From contig JAYQSL010000005.1 in the NCBI GenBank assembly GCA_038146865.1, positions 1 to 64,000 of the forward strand: 64,000 bases of DNA. Direction: 5' to 3'. This DNA is from GCA-2709075 sp038146865 (GTDB lineage Bacteria > Pseudomonadota > Alphaproteobacteria > MPNO01 > UBA2964). Position numbers and translations under genes: made by a program. This document shows, one piece after another, positions 7,869 to 16,955 of this stretch (within the stretch, counting starts at the first letter, position 1; each line of letters begins with the position of its first letter). Under the pieces are notes generated by a model that was not told where the DNA came from, did not search any database, and saw only the letters and a program-made list of their open reading frames with translations.

Positions 7869-9376
7869 TCGAAAATATAGGTAATTTGGGAGAGGTATTC
7901 GCCGAGCACAGCAAGTCGGATGCCACTGCCATAATAGATCTGTTAACAAAAGAAAGTCCGCGCGAGATCAGTTATAATTCTTTGTCTCGTGGTTGCGATG
8001 CCGTAGCCAGAGGTTTGGTTTCGCATGGTCTAGGACCTGGCGACCGGGTGGGTATTCTAGCGTTAAATCGAGTTGAGTTCCTCGAGGTACTGTTTGGGGC
8101 AATGCGGGTTGGGTGCATTCCCGTAATGATTAATGTGAAACTTCCTGCGGAGCAGGTTCGTTTTATAGTCGCAGATGCCGATGCCCAAATCGTATTTGGG
8201 GATGGGGATTTGCGTGAGCTCTGTGAAGAAAAGACTGCATATATTTCATTTGATAATAAGAGTTACATAGATTTCCAAGATCATGGGTCTTTTGAGGTAT
8301 TTAAACCAGGACCTAAAGATGTTGCTGAGCAACCATATACATCTGGTTCAACAGGAAGGCCGAAGGGCGTACTGCTCCATCATTGGGGGCAGAGATGGAT
8401 GATCGATCAACTGGTCAAGACTCGAGGACTAACGTCAGGTGATTGTGGGATTATTTCTGCGCCCCTTTATCATAAGAACGCTCTGCTTGCGATTAAGTCT
8501 GCGCTCCAAGCAGGTGGAAGAATTGTGTTGCAGCCAAAATTTGATGTCGCGCAGTATATAGAGGCTATTGAAAAGCACAGGGTGACAATGCTCACTGGCG
8601 TTCCTACGATGTATGCCCTCATGCTTCAACAAGGGCAATTGTTGGACAAAACGGACCTCTCTTCTGTTAGAAATATGAGTATGGGCTCCGCCCCCGCATC
8701 TGAAGCCCTACTGGACAACCTTCAAGCACGTTTCCCAGATGCTAAAATTAACTTAAACTATGGAATTACGGAGGGTGGTCCAATTCTGTTTTCATGGTCT
8801 CATCCAAAGGGTCTCGAGCGCCCAAGAACAACGGTTGGTTATCCAATCGATGGGGTGGAGATCCGCTTAGAGGACGGACCTAATCAAAATGAGGGCATTC
8901 TTCATGTCAAAAGTCCGGGTGTAATGCTTGGTTATCATAATCTTCCAGAAACGACCGCTCGAGACCTTGAAAATGGGTGGTTAAATACAGGCGATATTCT
9001 TCGCCGGGACGCTTCTGGCTGGTATTACTTCGTGGGAAGAGCTGATGATATGTTTGTCACTGGGGGAGAGAATATTTATCCCTGCGATGTTGAAACCATG
9101 CTGGAACGACATCCTAACATTATGCAGGCAGTGGTCGTTCCGGCCCCGAATAGCTTGAAGGCACATGTACCGCATGCCTTCATTGTACTGCGAGCCGGTA
9201 CAGATCTATCCGAGGAACAAGTTAAAGAGCATGCACTCAATAATGCGCCGGCGTATGCTCATCCGAGGCGCGTATTTTTTATGGAGCAAATACCGCTTGC
9301 CGGTACCAACAAAATTGACCGGAAAAAACTCTATGAGTTGGCTAAGGATGCAGCAATTGCCGATGGAACTGCCTAA
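7865..9376 (+). CDS. Acyl-CoA synthetase (AMP-forming), ANL superfamily
   Basis: A 503-residue adenylate-forming ligase that would activate a carboxylic acid as acyl-AMP and then acyl-CoA. Core motifs are in order: the P-loop Y-T-S-G-S-T-G-R-P-K-G (about residue 159), N-Y-G-I-T-E (about 300), T-G-D near residue 377, and the C-terminal catalytic Lys in G-T-N-K-I-D-R-K (about 480). It overlaps the preceding oxidoreductase by four bases. The chain length or aromatic nature of the acid cannot be read from sequence. No thiolase, hydratase or acyl-CoA dehydrogenase is adjacent, so the pathway context is incomplete. Confidence 0.9.
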   Translation: MIENIGNLGEVFAEHSKSDATAIIDLLTKESPREISYNSLSRGCDAVARGLVSHGLGPGDRVGILALNRVEFLEVLFGAMRVGCIPVMINVKLPAEQVRFIVADADAQIVFGDGDLRELCEEKTAYISFDNKSYIDFQDHGSFEVFKPGPKDVAEQPYTSGSTGRPKGVLLHHWGQRWMIDQLVKTRGLTSGDCGIISAPLYHKNALLAIKSALQAGGRIVLQPKFDVAQYIEAIEKHRVTMLTGVPTMYALMLQQGQLLDKTDLSSVRNMSMGSAPASEALLDNLQARFPDAKINLNYGITEGGPILFSWSHPKGLERPRTTVGYPIDGVEIRLEDGPNQNEGILHVKSPGVMLGYHNLPETTARDLENGWLNTGDILRRDASGWYYFVGRADDMFVTGGENIYPCDVETMLERHPNIMQAVVVPAPNSLKAHVPHAFIVLRAGTDLSEEQVKEHALNNAPAYAHPRRVFFMEQIPLAGTNKIDRKKLYELAKDAAIADGTA

Positions 9377-9490
9377 AGTTAAAAAGCCTTTAGTTTTTGT
9401 ATGTTCTAAGTAATTTATAGCTTTCCCTCGCAAGATTAGTGATTTTTTTGCGATGAGACGTTAGACTGAGCTTTAGGTGAGAGGGGTGTT

Positions 9491-10489
9491 TTGAACGTTC
9501 TTGTTACGGGTAGTGCGGGTTTTATAGGGGCAAGAGTTTGCGAATTTCTTCTTGATAGAGGAGATACCGTCTGCGGCCTCGATAACCTTAATGCATATTA
9601 TGAGGTGGGCCTGAAGAAGGCTCGCCTCAGCAAGTTAGAATCTTTTAACAACTACCAGGCAGCCGAGATTGACCTCGCCGATAGGGAAAAAGTCGAGGGC
9701 TTGTTCGCTTCTTTTTTACCTGATGTCGTGATCCACTTGGCAGCTCAAGCAGGCGTAAGGCATTCGATACGTGCGCCTCAAGATTATGTCCAAAGCAATT
9801 TAGTTGGCTTTTTGAATATTTTGGAGGGTTGCCGCAATTTTGATGTCAAACACCTTGTTTATGCATCTTCAAGCTCTGTCTATGGTAATAATAAGAAGCA
9901 GCCATTCAGCCCGCGAGACAGTGTTGATCATCCGATTAGTCTCTACGCGGCCTCCAAACGTTCAAATGAACTAATGGCGCATAGCTACTCGCATTTATTT
10001 GAGCTACCCTGTACTGGCTTACGCTATTTTACCGTATACGGTCCCTGGGGACGACCAGATATGGCTCCGATGCTTTTTGCAAAAGCGATATTGGCGGGGG
10101 AACCAATAAAGATTTTCAATAAGGGGAAAATGGCAAGGTCATTTAGCTATATAGACGACGTGGCTACGGCAACGATTTCTTGTCTTGATAAACATCCGGC
10201 TCAGGTAGTAGACCCGGAAGAGGGCATTAATCCCAGTAATAGTTCTACGGCACCGTTTAAAATTTTGAACATCGGATCTGGTCACTCAATAGAACTTATG
10301 CGTTTTATAGAGTTACTCGAGCTAAACCTTGGACTTGAGGCAAAAAAACAATTCTTACCGATGCAAGCTGGGGATGTGGAGGTCACTTGGGCTGAGCTAG
10401 ACGGCCTCGAAGCCGATCGCGCTACCTCTGTTGAAGACGGCGTTAAAGAATTTACCGATTGGTATATCTCTTATTACGGTCGGCCTTAA
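9491..10489 (+). CDS. NAD-dependent epimerase, UDP-glucuronate 4-epimerase type
   Basis: A 332-residue extended SDR for nucleotide-sugar epimerisation. It shows G-S-A-G-F-I-G (residues 7-13), the G-L-D-N-L-N-A-Y-Y signature near residue 34 that is typical of UDP-glucuronate 4-epimerases, S-S-S-S-V-Y-G, and the catalytic Y-A-A-S-K. The start is a TTG at 9491, chosen because a purine-rich GAGAGGGG lies just upstream and no ATG fits the conserved N-terminus. Together with the UDP-xylose synthase it would draw on the UDP-glucuronate pool for surface glycans. Confidence 0.85.
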   Translation: MNVLVTGSAGFIGARVCEFLLDRGDTVCGLDNLNAYYEVGLKKARLSKLESFNNYQAAEIDLADREKVEGLFASFLPDVVIHLAAQAGVRHSIRAPQDYVQSNLVGFLNILEGCRNFDVKHLVYASSSSVYGNNKKQPFSPRDSVDHPISLYAASKRSNELMAHSYSHLFELPCTGLRYFTVYGPWGRPDMAPMLFAKAILAGEPIKIFNKGKMARSFSYIDDVATATISCLDKHPAQVVDPEEGINPSNSSTAPFKILNIGSGHSIELMRFIELLELNLGLEAKKQFLPMQAGDVEVTWAELDGLEADRATSVEDGVKEFTDWYISYYGRP

Positions 10490-10529
10490 TTAGAAAAATA
10501 GACTCTGATTTCGTTGCTTAAATTCGCTT

Positions 10530-10551
10530 TGGAAAATAATTGAATTTTCCA
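10530..10551. terminator. Possible bidirectional terminator between convergent genes
   Basis: TGGAAAA (10530-10536) and TTTTCCA (10545-10551) form a 7-bp stem with an 8-base loop, between the stop of the epimerase gene and the stop of speE. The stem is AT-rich and the T-tail weak, so this is tentative. Confidence 0.35.
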
Positions 10552-10553
10552 GA

Positions 10554-11402
10554 TTAATGTTTAAGTGTTTCGATATAACTCGGCAGAGCAAAGCAACTTG
10601 CATGCACTTCAGCATTGTAATAACGCGTTTTAAGTCCAAGTTGTGAGATGCGTTCCGCTACAAATTTTTTTGGGGTTTTTTTCGGACCGGGGTCTTTGCA
10701 ACCCCACCCCAGAGCCATTAGGCCTGCGGCATAAGTTGGAACTTGGGTCACGTAAAGGTCAGCGTCTGGGAAAAATTTTGTCAACCGCTGATATGTTGCT
10801 TTAGCCTCTTCAGCCTGCATCCATACAACACCACTCTGGGTAACGAGAATTCCTCTATCCGTGAGCCGTCGAGCACAGTCTTTGTAAAACTTATCCGTGA
10901 AAAGGACTTCGCCTGGTCCAATGGGATCAGTTGAGTCAACGATAATGACATCGAAGAATTCTTTGGTTTCTTCAACAAATTTTATCCCATCCATAAAGCG
11001 TAAATCTGTTCTGGGGTCCTTGAAAGCACCGGCACTCAAAGTCGGCATATATTCCTCGCATAACCTGACAACGCCCTCATCAAGTTCTATCATCGTCGCA
11101 CGTTTGACAGAGTGTTTTAGAGCCTCCCTTAGGACGCCACCGTCTCCTCCACCTATTATAAGAATATTCTCTGCGTTTCCATGAGCTACCATCGGGACAT
11201 GGGTTATCATCTCATGATAGCAAAACTCATCAGCCTCAGTGGTCTGTATTACACCATCAAGCGCAAGCACACGGCCAAATTTATTATTCTCAAATACGAC
11301 AATGTCCTGAAAATTGGTTCGGCCTTGAAACAATATTTTTGTTGACTTGAATGCTTGCTTAAAATCCGAATAAAGGGTTTCCGAGAACCAATTTTTGCTC
11401 AC
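10554..11402 (-). CDS. speE: Spermidine synthase
   Basis: A 282-residue polyamine aminopropyltransferase that transfers the aminopropyl group of decarboxylated AdoMet to putrescine. The binding motif G-G-G-D-G-G is at about residues 84-89, the conserved Y-H-E-M lies near residue 63, and the catalytic V-D-S-T-D-P is at about 155. The start codon overlaps the stop of speD by four bases (ATGA), giving a coupled speD-speE operon. The C-terminus is normal in length. Confidence 0.95.
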   Translation of the reverse strand: MSKNWFSETLYSDFKQAFKSTKILFQGRTNFQDIVVFENNKFGRVLALDGVIQTTEADEFCYHEMITHVPMVAHGNAENILIIGGGDGGVLREALKHSVKRATMIELDEGVVRLCEEYMPTLSAGAFKDPRTDLRFMDGIKFVEETKEFFDVIIVDSTDPIGPGEVLFTDKFYKDCARRLTDRGILVTQSGVVWMQAEEAKATYQRLTKFFPDADLYVTQVPTYAAGLMALGWGCKDPGPKKTPKKFVAERISQLGLKTRYYNAEVHASCFALPSYIETLKH

Positions 11403-11821
11403 AACAGGACACCTCTTTTTTGTATCTCCACTTTCATGTCCTCAGGCAAAAAATATTTCCTGAGTACTGGTAAAGCGGCTTCGGGATCACAAGAGCCACA
11501 CATAAAGATGTCAAATGCCGCAAAACTGCGTTCAGGCCAGGTGTGGACGCTTATATGAGACTCGGCGAGCACAGCGACTCCTGATACACCTTGCTCTTCT
11601 CCGAAGTGATGGAGATGGATATGAAGTAGAGTGGCACCGCAAGTTTCAATGGCCTCTTTCAGGGCCCTTTCAATGTAATCAGGATCGGTCAGGTTGCACG
11701 CGCCCCACAGGTCAGCTAGGACGTGACAACCCGCGAAAATCACTCCATTTTTTTCAATGAAATAATCTTTTTCTTCTTTTTGCATTGCAGGCAGGACTGC
11801 GCTAGAGAGGATTTCCGCCAT
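11399..11821 (-). CDS. speD: S-adenosylmethionine decarboxylase proenzyme
   Basis: A prokaryotic class 1B AdoMet decarboxylase of about 140 residues that provides decarboxylated AdoMet to SpeE. The self-cleavage site is visible as E-S-H-I-S-V-H-T-W-P-E; the Ser after E becomes the pyruvoyl group. F-D-I-F-M-C-G contains the conserved catalytic Cys. An in-frame GTG precedes the chosen ATG (11821) by one codon. It is translationally coupled to speE downstream. Confidence 0.95.
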   Translation of the reverse strand: MAEILSSAVLPAMQKEEKDYFIEKNGVIFAGCHVLADLWGACNLTDPDYIERALKEAIETCGATLLHIHLHHFGEEQGVSGVAVLAESHISVHTWPERSFAAFDIFMCGSCDPEAALPVLRKYFLPEDMKVEIQKRGVLL

Positions 11822-11910
11822 CACGAGGACTCATCAAAAAAAGTAAAGGGGTGTCCAAACCAGGACGGCGTTCTTTCGCCTAAAATCTTGTAAAAAGCAA
11901 GCCTAAAAAA

Positions 11911-11942
11911 TTATAAAATTTTAGAGGAAATTTCCTTCCTCT
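11911..11942 (-). terminator. Possible terminator of the FAD-dependent dehydrogenase gene
   Basis: On the minus strand, AGAGGAA pairs with TTCCTCT (arms 11936-11942 and 11923-11929) and is followed by an A/T-rich run ending in six T (11911-11922). It lies downstream of the dehydrogenase stop at 12025 and upstream of speD, so it would separate the two transcripts. Confidence 0.4.
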
Positions 11943-12024
11943 CGGTACTAATAAAGCTTAAGTCGAGGCCACATCGCTCGGGGTATTTACAGACCGGATT
12001 TAATTTTCAAAAGATGGGGCACCG

Positions 12025-13455
12025 TCAAAGAACTTTGCCAGGGTTCATGATGCTTTGTGGATCTAGGGCTTGCTTTATACCTCGCATTATATCGAGTGCA
12101 TTCGCGGATTTATAATGCATTAACTCAAGCCTTTTTGACATTCCAATACCGTGCTCAGCACTAATGCTGCCGCCTAACGCGACTGCTTCATCATGTATAG
12201 TCCGATTGATATCTTCCAACTTATCAAAAAAGGTTTTCGGGCTCACGGCCTTTGGGGTCGTGAGGTTATAATGGATATTTCCATCTCCCAAATGACCGAA
12301 GGCACAAATGCGGATTCCTGGTACTAACTGATTGATTGCCGCTTCCGCATTTTTTAGGAATTTCGGCACGCTTGAAACAGGAACAGAGATATCATGTTTT
12401 ATGGTTGCGCCTTCAATCATTTGACCTTCTGGGATAGTTTCCCTCAGGCGCCAAAAGTCTTGCGCTTGACCGCGGCTCTCTGCCAGAACGGCATCCAAAA
12501 CTAAACCGTCTTCGATGGCATCGCCCAATATTGTCTCAAGGGTTTCTCTGAGGCCGCTATCAGCATGTCCAGAGGTGAGTTCAATCAAGATGTATTCTCG
12601 ATAGTTTTCTTGGAGGGGTTCTCTCGTATCTGGAATATTTTTAAAGACAAATTCCAGGCCTTGCCGAGCCATCCACTCGAAAGCTGTTAACCGGTCATCA
12701 CTCATTTGACGGGCTCTGGCGAGTAAATCAATCGCCGCCTCGCTATCACGGATTGCGACAAAGGCAGTTTGGACGTCTTTTGGTTTGGGAAATAGCTTAA
12801 GAACAGCGCCTGTAATGATACCAAGTGTTCCCTCCGCTCCCATGAATAAGTTTTTAAGGTCGTAGCCAGTATTATCTTTTCTGAGGGCCGTCATACCGTC
12901 CCAAATACGTCCATCGGGGAGCACGAACTCTAGGCCCAAAACCAGCTCTCGGGTTGTGCCATACCTTAAAACACCTGTCCCCCCAGCATTCGTGGACAAA
13001 TTTCCTCCAATCTGACAGCTGCCCTCGGCACCAAGGCTTAGTGGAAAAAGTCGATCCGATTCGTCCGCGGCATTTTGTATTTCTGCGAGAATGACCCCAG
13101 CATCTACTGTAATGGTGTAGTTCAGAGGGTCGATGTCTCTAATTTTATTCATCCTTGAGAGGTTTAAGACGATGGTTCTGCCAGAATTATCTGGGGTTGC
13201 GCCGCCGCAAAGCCCGGTGTTACCCCCCTGGGGGACAATTGGGATTTGGTTTTCTGCGCATAGTTTTACAACTTTTGACACTTCCTCTGTCGAAGAAGGG
13301 CGGACGACAGCAATTGCTTGTCCCTCGTAAGCTTTTTTCTGATCAATTAGATAGGGCTTGAGGTCTTCTTCGGAGGTAATAATGCCTGTTGATCCAACGA
13401 CCCTCTCTATTGTCGCTATAATTTCTGAGTGGTCTTCTAAAATTTGTCCGTCCAT
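12025..13455 (-). CDS. FAD-binding oxidase, D-2-hydroxyacid dehydrogenase (GlcD/D-lactate/D-2-hydroxyglutarate type)
   Basis: A 476-residue flavoprotein of the PCMH-type FAD fold with a GlcD-like C-terminal domain. The FAD-binding loop P-Q-G-G-N-T-G-L-C-G-G is near residue 75, followed by G-N-L-S-T-N-A-G-G-T. The C-terminal domain has the metal/substrate motifs F-G-H-L-G-D-G-N-I-H and S-A-E-H-G-I-G. Family members oxidise D-lactate, glycolate or D-2-hydroxyglutarate and pass electrons to a cytochrome, quinone or ETF. No iron-sulfur partner such as GlcF is adjacent, which argues for a single-subunit D-lactate or D-2-hydroxyglutarate dehydrogenase. Confidence 0.85.
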   Translation of the reverse strand: MDGQILEDHSEIIATIERVVGSTGIITSEEDLKPYLIDQKKAYEGQAIAVVRPSSTEEVSKVVKLCAENQIPIVPQGGNTGLCGGATPDNSGRTIVLNLSRMNKIRDIDPLNYTITVDAGVILAEIQNAADESDRLFPLSLGAEGSCQIGGNLSTNAGGTGVLRYGTTRELVLGLEFVLPDGRIWDGMTALRKDNTGYDLKNLFMGAEGTLGIITGAVLKLFPKPKDVQTAFVAIRDSEAAIDLLARARQMSDDRLTAFEWMARQGLEFVFKNIPDTREPLQENYREYILIELTSGHADSGLRETLETILGDAIEDGLVLDAVLAESRGQAQDFWRLRETIPEGQMIEGATIKHDISVPVSSVPKFLKNAEAAINQLVPGIRICAFGHLGDGNIHYNLTTPKAVSPKTFFDKLEDINRTIHDEAVALGGSISAEHGIGMSKRLELMHYKSANALDIMRGIKQALDPQSIMNPGKVL

Positions 13456-13537
13456 GAATGTGCGTCCTATCTCAAGGTTGGATCACGAGTTATCTCTATA
13501 GACCGGTGTATCTTAACGATTGGCGTCGGACAAGATC

Positions 13538-14491
13538 TTATCTCTCCGCCGCCCTTCTTAGACGATCGTTAATTGCGGCGCCCAGCCCATGCTCTGGGAT
13601 CGGCATTACGGCTATCGCCTTGGGCGATAGCTTGTCTAATTGTCTTAACATCTCAAAAAGATTAGCGGCTGCTTCTTTCAGGTTAGCTGTTGGACTTAAA
13701 TTGACAGAAAATTCTTGGGATCCAGTCGGTTCGGGCCCAAAAGCTAGAAGTACCTCATCAGAGTTTGTTCCCGTCGCGTTGAGCCTTAGAGGAGCTTTTG
13801 TCGCGTAATGACGTAACATCATTCCCGGTGCCGACGGGCTCTCATTATCGTTATCAGAAATGGCAATCGGACCGGTAATTTTCTCTATCTCTTCCCGCGA
13901 GATCCCACCTTTTCTCAAAATCGTTGGTTGGCCATGCGTTAAATCTAATACTGTGCTCTCGAGGCCTATTTGGCACGCCCCATCATCGAGTACCATTGGT
14001 ATCTGGTCACGGAAATCTGCAATGACATGTTCTGCGCGAGTGGGGCTAACTCTCCCTGATTTATTGGCACTTGGAGCCGCAATCGGACATCCCGATACCT
14101 TAATTAGTCTAAGTGCAGTTTTTTTTGAGGGAATTCTGATGGCTATGGTATCTAGCCCGGCACCTGCGAGCTCTGAAACCATACAAGTGCGTGCCTTTGG
14201 CAAGACCAATGTCAGAGCCCCTGGCCAAAAAACGCCGGCCAATGCTTCTGTCTGTCGGTCAAAAACCGCTATTTCTTTGGCTTCTTTGATATTTGAGACA
14301 TGAATTATCAAGGGATTAAATTGAGGACGATTTTTTGCTTCATATATTGCCGCAACGGCCCTCCCGTTGGTGGCATCGGCACCAAGTCCGTAGACGGTTT
14401 CGGTTGGAAAAGCGACAAGCTTCCCTTTTTTTATATATTCTGCTGCTTTGGCGACTGCATCAGTCGCATCCGCGTGCAATAAAATCGTCAT
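13538..14491 (-). CDS. tsaC: Threonylcarbamoyl-AMP synthase (Sua5/YrdC family)
   Basis: A 317-residue Sua5-type protein that makes threonylcarbamoyl-AMP for the t6A modification of tRNAs reading ANN codons. The YrdC domain (about residues 12-195) contains P-T-E-T-V-Y-G-L-G, the K-N-R-P-x-x-N-P-L motif and S-A-N-K-S-G. The extra C-terminal Sua5 domain distinguishes it from the shorter TsaC. Its first 32 bases overlap the 3' end of cysQ, which lies upstream on the same strand, so co-transcription is likely. Confidence 0.93.
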   Translation of the reverse strand: MTILLHADATDAVAKAAEYIKKGKLVAFPTETVYGLGADATNGRAVAAIYEAKNRPQFNPLIIHVSNIKEAKEIAVFDRQTEALAGVFWPGALTLVLPKARTCMVSELAGAGLDTIAIRIPSKKTALRLIKVSGCPIAAPSANKSGRVSPTRAEHVIADFRDQIPMVLDDGACQIGLESTVLDLTHGQPTILRKGGISREEIEKITGPIAISDNDNESPSAPGMMLRHYATKAPLRLNATGTNSDEVLLAFGPEPTGSQEFSVNLSPTANLKEAAANLFEMLRQLDKLSPKAIAVMPIPEHGLGAAINDRLRRAAER

Positions 14492-15239
14492 TCAGAAAGT
14501 GTTCCTTCCCGTAAATGATCGGCGAACCATTGGGCGTCCGCACACTACCTCCGGCGGCACGAAGAATGGCGTCTCCTGCCGCTGTGTCCCACTCCCTCGT
14601 ATGACCGAACCGAGGGTAAATATCTGCTTTGCCCTCGGCAATCAAACAAAATTTTAACGAGCTACCAGCTATTTTTAGTTCGGCATTAGGCATCGTATCT
14701 AAAAGTTTTTGGACCTCTTTTTTATCGCCGTGAGAGCGGCTAGCTATCATGATAGCGCCCTTTGCCGGTGGTTTGCGTGCTTTTATCTGATGAAAGACTC
14801 CATTTTTTCTGACCAACGCCTTGCCTGCGTTTACGCCGTAATAAAGGTCTTCTTTTGCGGGGACGCCGACCACCCCAAGGATAGGGGTCTCTTCACTAAC
14901 GAGTGCAATATTCACGGTAAACTCTTCACGTTTATTTATAAACTCTCTTGTTCCATCAAGAGCATCAACGAGCCAAAAGATATTACCGCTTATATTTACC
15001 TGAGCGCCTTGGGAAATTTCTTCTTCTGCAACGACAGGTATATCCGGTGTAAGCTCTCGTAAACCGTCAACAATAATTTTCTCTGCCTTTTGATCTGCTG
15101 CCGTTACCGGGGAATTATCCTTTTTGTTTTGAACCGAGAATTCTGTTTGGTAAATTTCCATAATCTTGATGCCTGCTTCGTCCACGAGCCTGATGAGTGT
15201 TTGAAAGATCTCATCAGACGTGTGGTTGAAGGCGGGCAT
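14460..15239 (-). CDS. cysQ: 3'(2'),5'-bisphosphate nucleotidase CysQ
   Basis: A 259-residue inositol-monophosphatase-fold enzyme that hydrolyses 3'-phosphoadenosine 5'-phosphate from sulfate assimilation. The Mg-binding motifs are present: E-E near residue 78, D-A-L-D-G-T (about residue 93) and the C-terminal W-D-T-A-A-G-D. The stretch T-R-E-F-I-N-K-R-E-E-F-T-V-N-I-A is typical of CysQ rather than inositol monophosphatase. It overlaps the following Sua5 gene by 32 bases. Confidence 0.92.
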   Translation of the reverse strand: MPAFNHTSDEIFQTLIRLVDEAGIKIMEIYQTEFSVQNKKDNSPVTAADQKAEKIIVDGLRELTPDIPVVAEEEISQGAQVNISGNIFWLVDALDGTREFINKREEFTVNIALVSEETPILGVVGVPAKEDLYYGVNAGKALVRKNGVFHQIKARKPPAKGAIMIASRSHGDKKEVQKLLDTMPNAELKIAGSSLKFCLIAEGKADIYPRFGHTREWDTAAGDAILRAAGGSVRTPNGSPIIYGKEHFLNDDFIARGCD

Positions 15240-15266
15240 CGGTTGTTAAATAGAAAGGAGTTTATT

Positions 15267-16112
15267 CTAACTGGTTTTAGGCTGGCCTGCTCCGGCTGCG
15301 GCCGCGAGTTCTGGCCATGCAGCAGGAGAACCCGAAGCCTTCAGATTATCTTGATCAGATGCCTCTGGATCCCATAAGCGCCCCAAGAAACGCATAGAGT
15401 TAACGCCCTCTGAGTCATCGGATGCCAAGAAAATAGCCGGTGCAACCATGGCCTCAGGTTTGACCAGTTTTTCTCTATTGTAGGGCGATTCATGAGGGAC
15501 CATGGGCGTATCTGCAGCACCACCCGGGACCAATACATTAGCTGTCACAGCTGAGCCAGCAACGTCAAAATCTTCGGCCCAACTTGCTGTGGCTGCCTCC
15601 AGGGAGGCTTTGGATTGCCCATAAGGCATATTGCCTCCTCGGATCATGGTGTTGAGGCTTGTCGTCACATTAACGATTCGACCTTGGTTTTGAGCCATTA
15701 AATATGGAGCAACTGTTCGGCCCATTAGGAAGGCCCCTCTAACATTTACATCCATCACGGCTTGCCATTTCTCTGGCTCTGTATCCCAAAAATTTAGTCG
15801 GTTTGTAAGATAGTCCCTGCGGATCCATGACATACCGAGACCAGCACAATTGATTAAAACATTCAGGCCGCCCATGTCTTCTATTATGGAAGAAATTGCG
15901 GCTTCAACGGCGTCCTGGGATGTAATATCACATTGGATAGGAGTAATATTTCCGTTTCCCTCAGCTGAAGTTGCAGCGGCGGCATCTAAGTTTATATCAA
16001 CCCCTGCAACTTTTGCGCCAGCGGCGCTTAGACCAATTGTCATCGCCTTGCCTAGGCCACTGCCTGCTCCTGTAACGATGCAAATTTTACCACTTAGATC
16101 TCTCGATGCCAT
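15267..16112 (-). CDS. Short-chain dehydrogenase/reductase
   Basis: A classical SDR of about 281 residues. The N-terminus has the cofactor loop T-G-A-G-S-G-L-G; N-C-A-G follows near residue 88 and the catalytic Y-G-Q-S-K near residue 165. An N-V-T-T-S segment supplies the Ser/Thr position. The Asp after the second strand (G-V-D-I-N) favours NAD(H). The ATG at 16112 is preferred over one four codons upstream because GGAGA lies just before it. The substrate is unknown. Confidence 0.85.
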   Translation of the reverse strand: MASRDLSGKICIVTGAGSGLGKAMTIGLSAAGAKVAGVDINLDAAAATSAEGNGNITPIQCDITSQDAVEAAISSIIEDMGGLNVLINCAGLGMSWIRRDYLTNRLNFWDTEPEKWQAVMDVNVRGAFLMGRTVAPYLMAQNQGRIVNVTTSLNTMIRGGNMPYGQSKASLEAATASWAEDFDVAGSAVTANVLVPGGAADTPMVPHESPYNREKLVKPEAMVAPAIFLASDDSEGVNSMRFLGRLWDPEASDQDNLKASGSPAAWPELAAAAGAGQPKTS

Positions 16113-16237
16113 TTTTGTCTCCATTCAACATTAAGGGATGAGAATATGCTTACCTGATGGACCCGGCAAGCCAACCAATCTGGTATTAGTCGGGAGAGGG
16201 TTATATAGTGACGAAACCTAAACTTGGGAGGGTATTC

Positions 16238-16876
16238 ATGAATATCAAGCTTTACTACGCACCGATAACCTGCGCTATGGTGTCATATGTGGCTTTAACT
16301 GAGGCTGGTGCTGATTTTGAGACGATACCCCTCAACTTCCGAAAAGCAGAGCACTTAGGTGAGGAATATCTTGCGATCAATCCAAAGCACAAGGTGCCTT
16401 TGCTGACGGTGGATGGCGAAAAGATCTCAGAGAATTTGGCTATTGTAACTTGGATCGATGCCCAATTTCCAGAATCACAACTTTTACCATCAAACCCGTG
16501 GGATAGAGCGCAGGCTTATTCTATTCATGGTTGGTGCTCCGGGGGTATTCACCCTTATTTGAGACAAATTAATAATCCGGCGAAAGTCGTTGATGTCGCT
16601 GAGGCGGCAGATGGAATTGTTACAAATTCCGCGGCTGCGATCTATGAGAGTTTTACTATCGCAAATGATATGCTCAATGGCCGCGATTGGTTCTTTGACC
16701 ATTTTATCCCTGCCGATATGCATTTCTTTTGGTGCTATAGACGCGCCAAACAGTTTGAGCTCGATCTCGAAAGGTTTAATCATTGCCAAGCACATTTTGA
16801 CCGGGTATCTGAACGGCCCTCGGTCGTAAAGGTATTGGAGCTTGAAAAATCAGTCCAAGCAAAATTTGCTTCCTGA
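16238..16876 (+). CDS. Glutathione S-transferase family protein
   Basis: A protein of about 212 residues with an N-terminal thioredoxin-like domain (L-Y-Y-A-P-I-T-C-A-M, then N-P-K-H-K-V-P and the E-N-L-A-I glutathione gamma-glutamyl site) and an all-helical C-terminal domain. The ATG at 16238 follows GGGAGGG (16226-16232) with good spacing; a GTG 30 bases upstream lacks such support. The Ser-like C-A-M-V-S region could supply the catalytic residue of a beta- or Ure2-like GST. Substrate unknown. Confidence 0.88.
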   Translation: MNIKLYYAPITCAMVSYVALTEAGADFETIPLNFRKAEHLGEEYLAINPKHKVPLLTVDGEKISENLAIVTWIDAQFPESQLLPSNPWDRAQAYSIHGWCSGGIHPYLRQINNPAKVVDVAEAADGIVTNSAAAIYESFTIANDMLNGRDWFFDHFIPADMHFFWCYRRAKQFELDLERFNHCQAHFDRVSERPSVVKVLELEKSVQAKFAS

Positions 16877-16955
16877 ATCAGCGCACGCGACCTAGGTTTA
16901 GCAGTTTTGAATAGCTGGATATTGTTCAGGTAAAGTATAAATCCTTATTGTCGGT

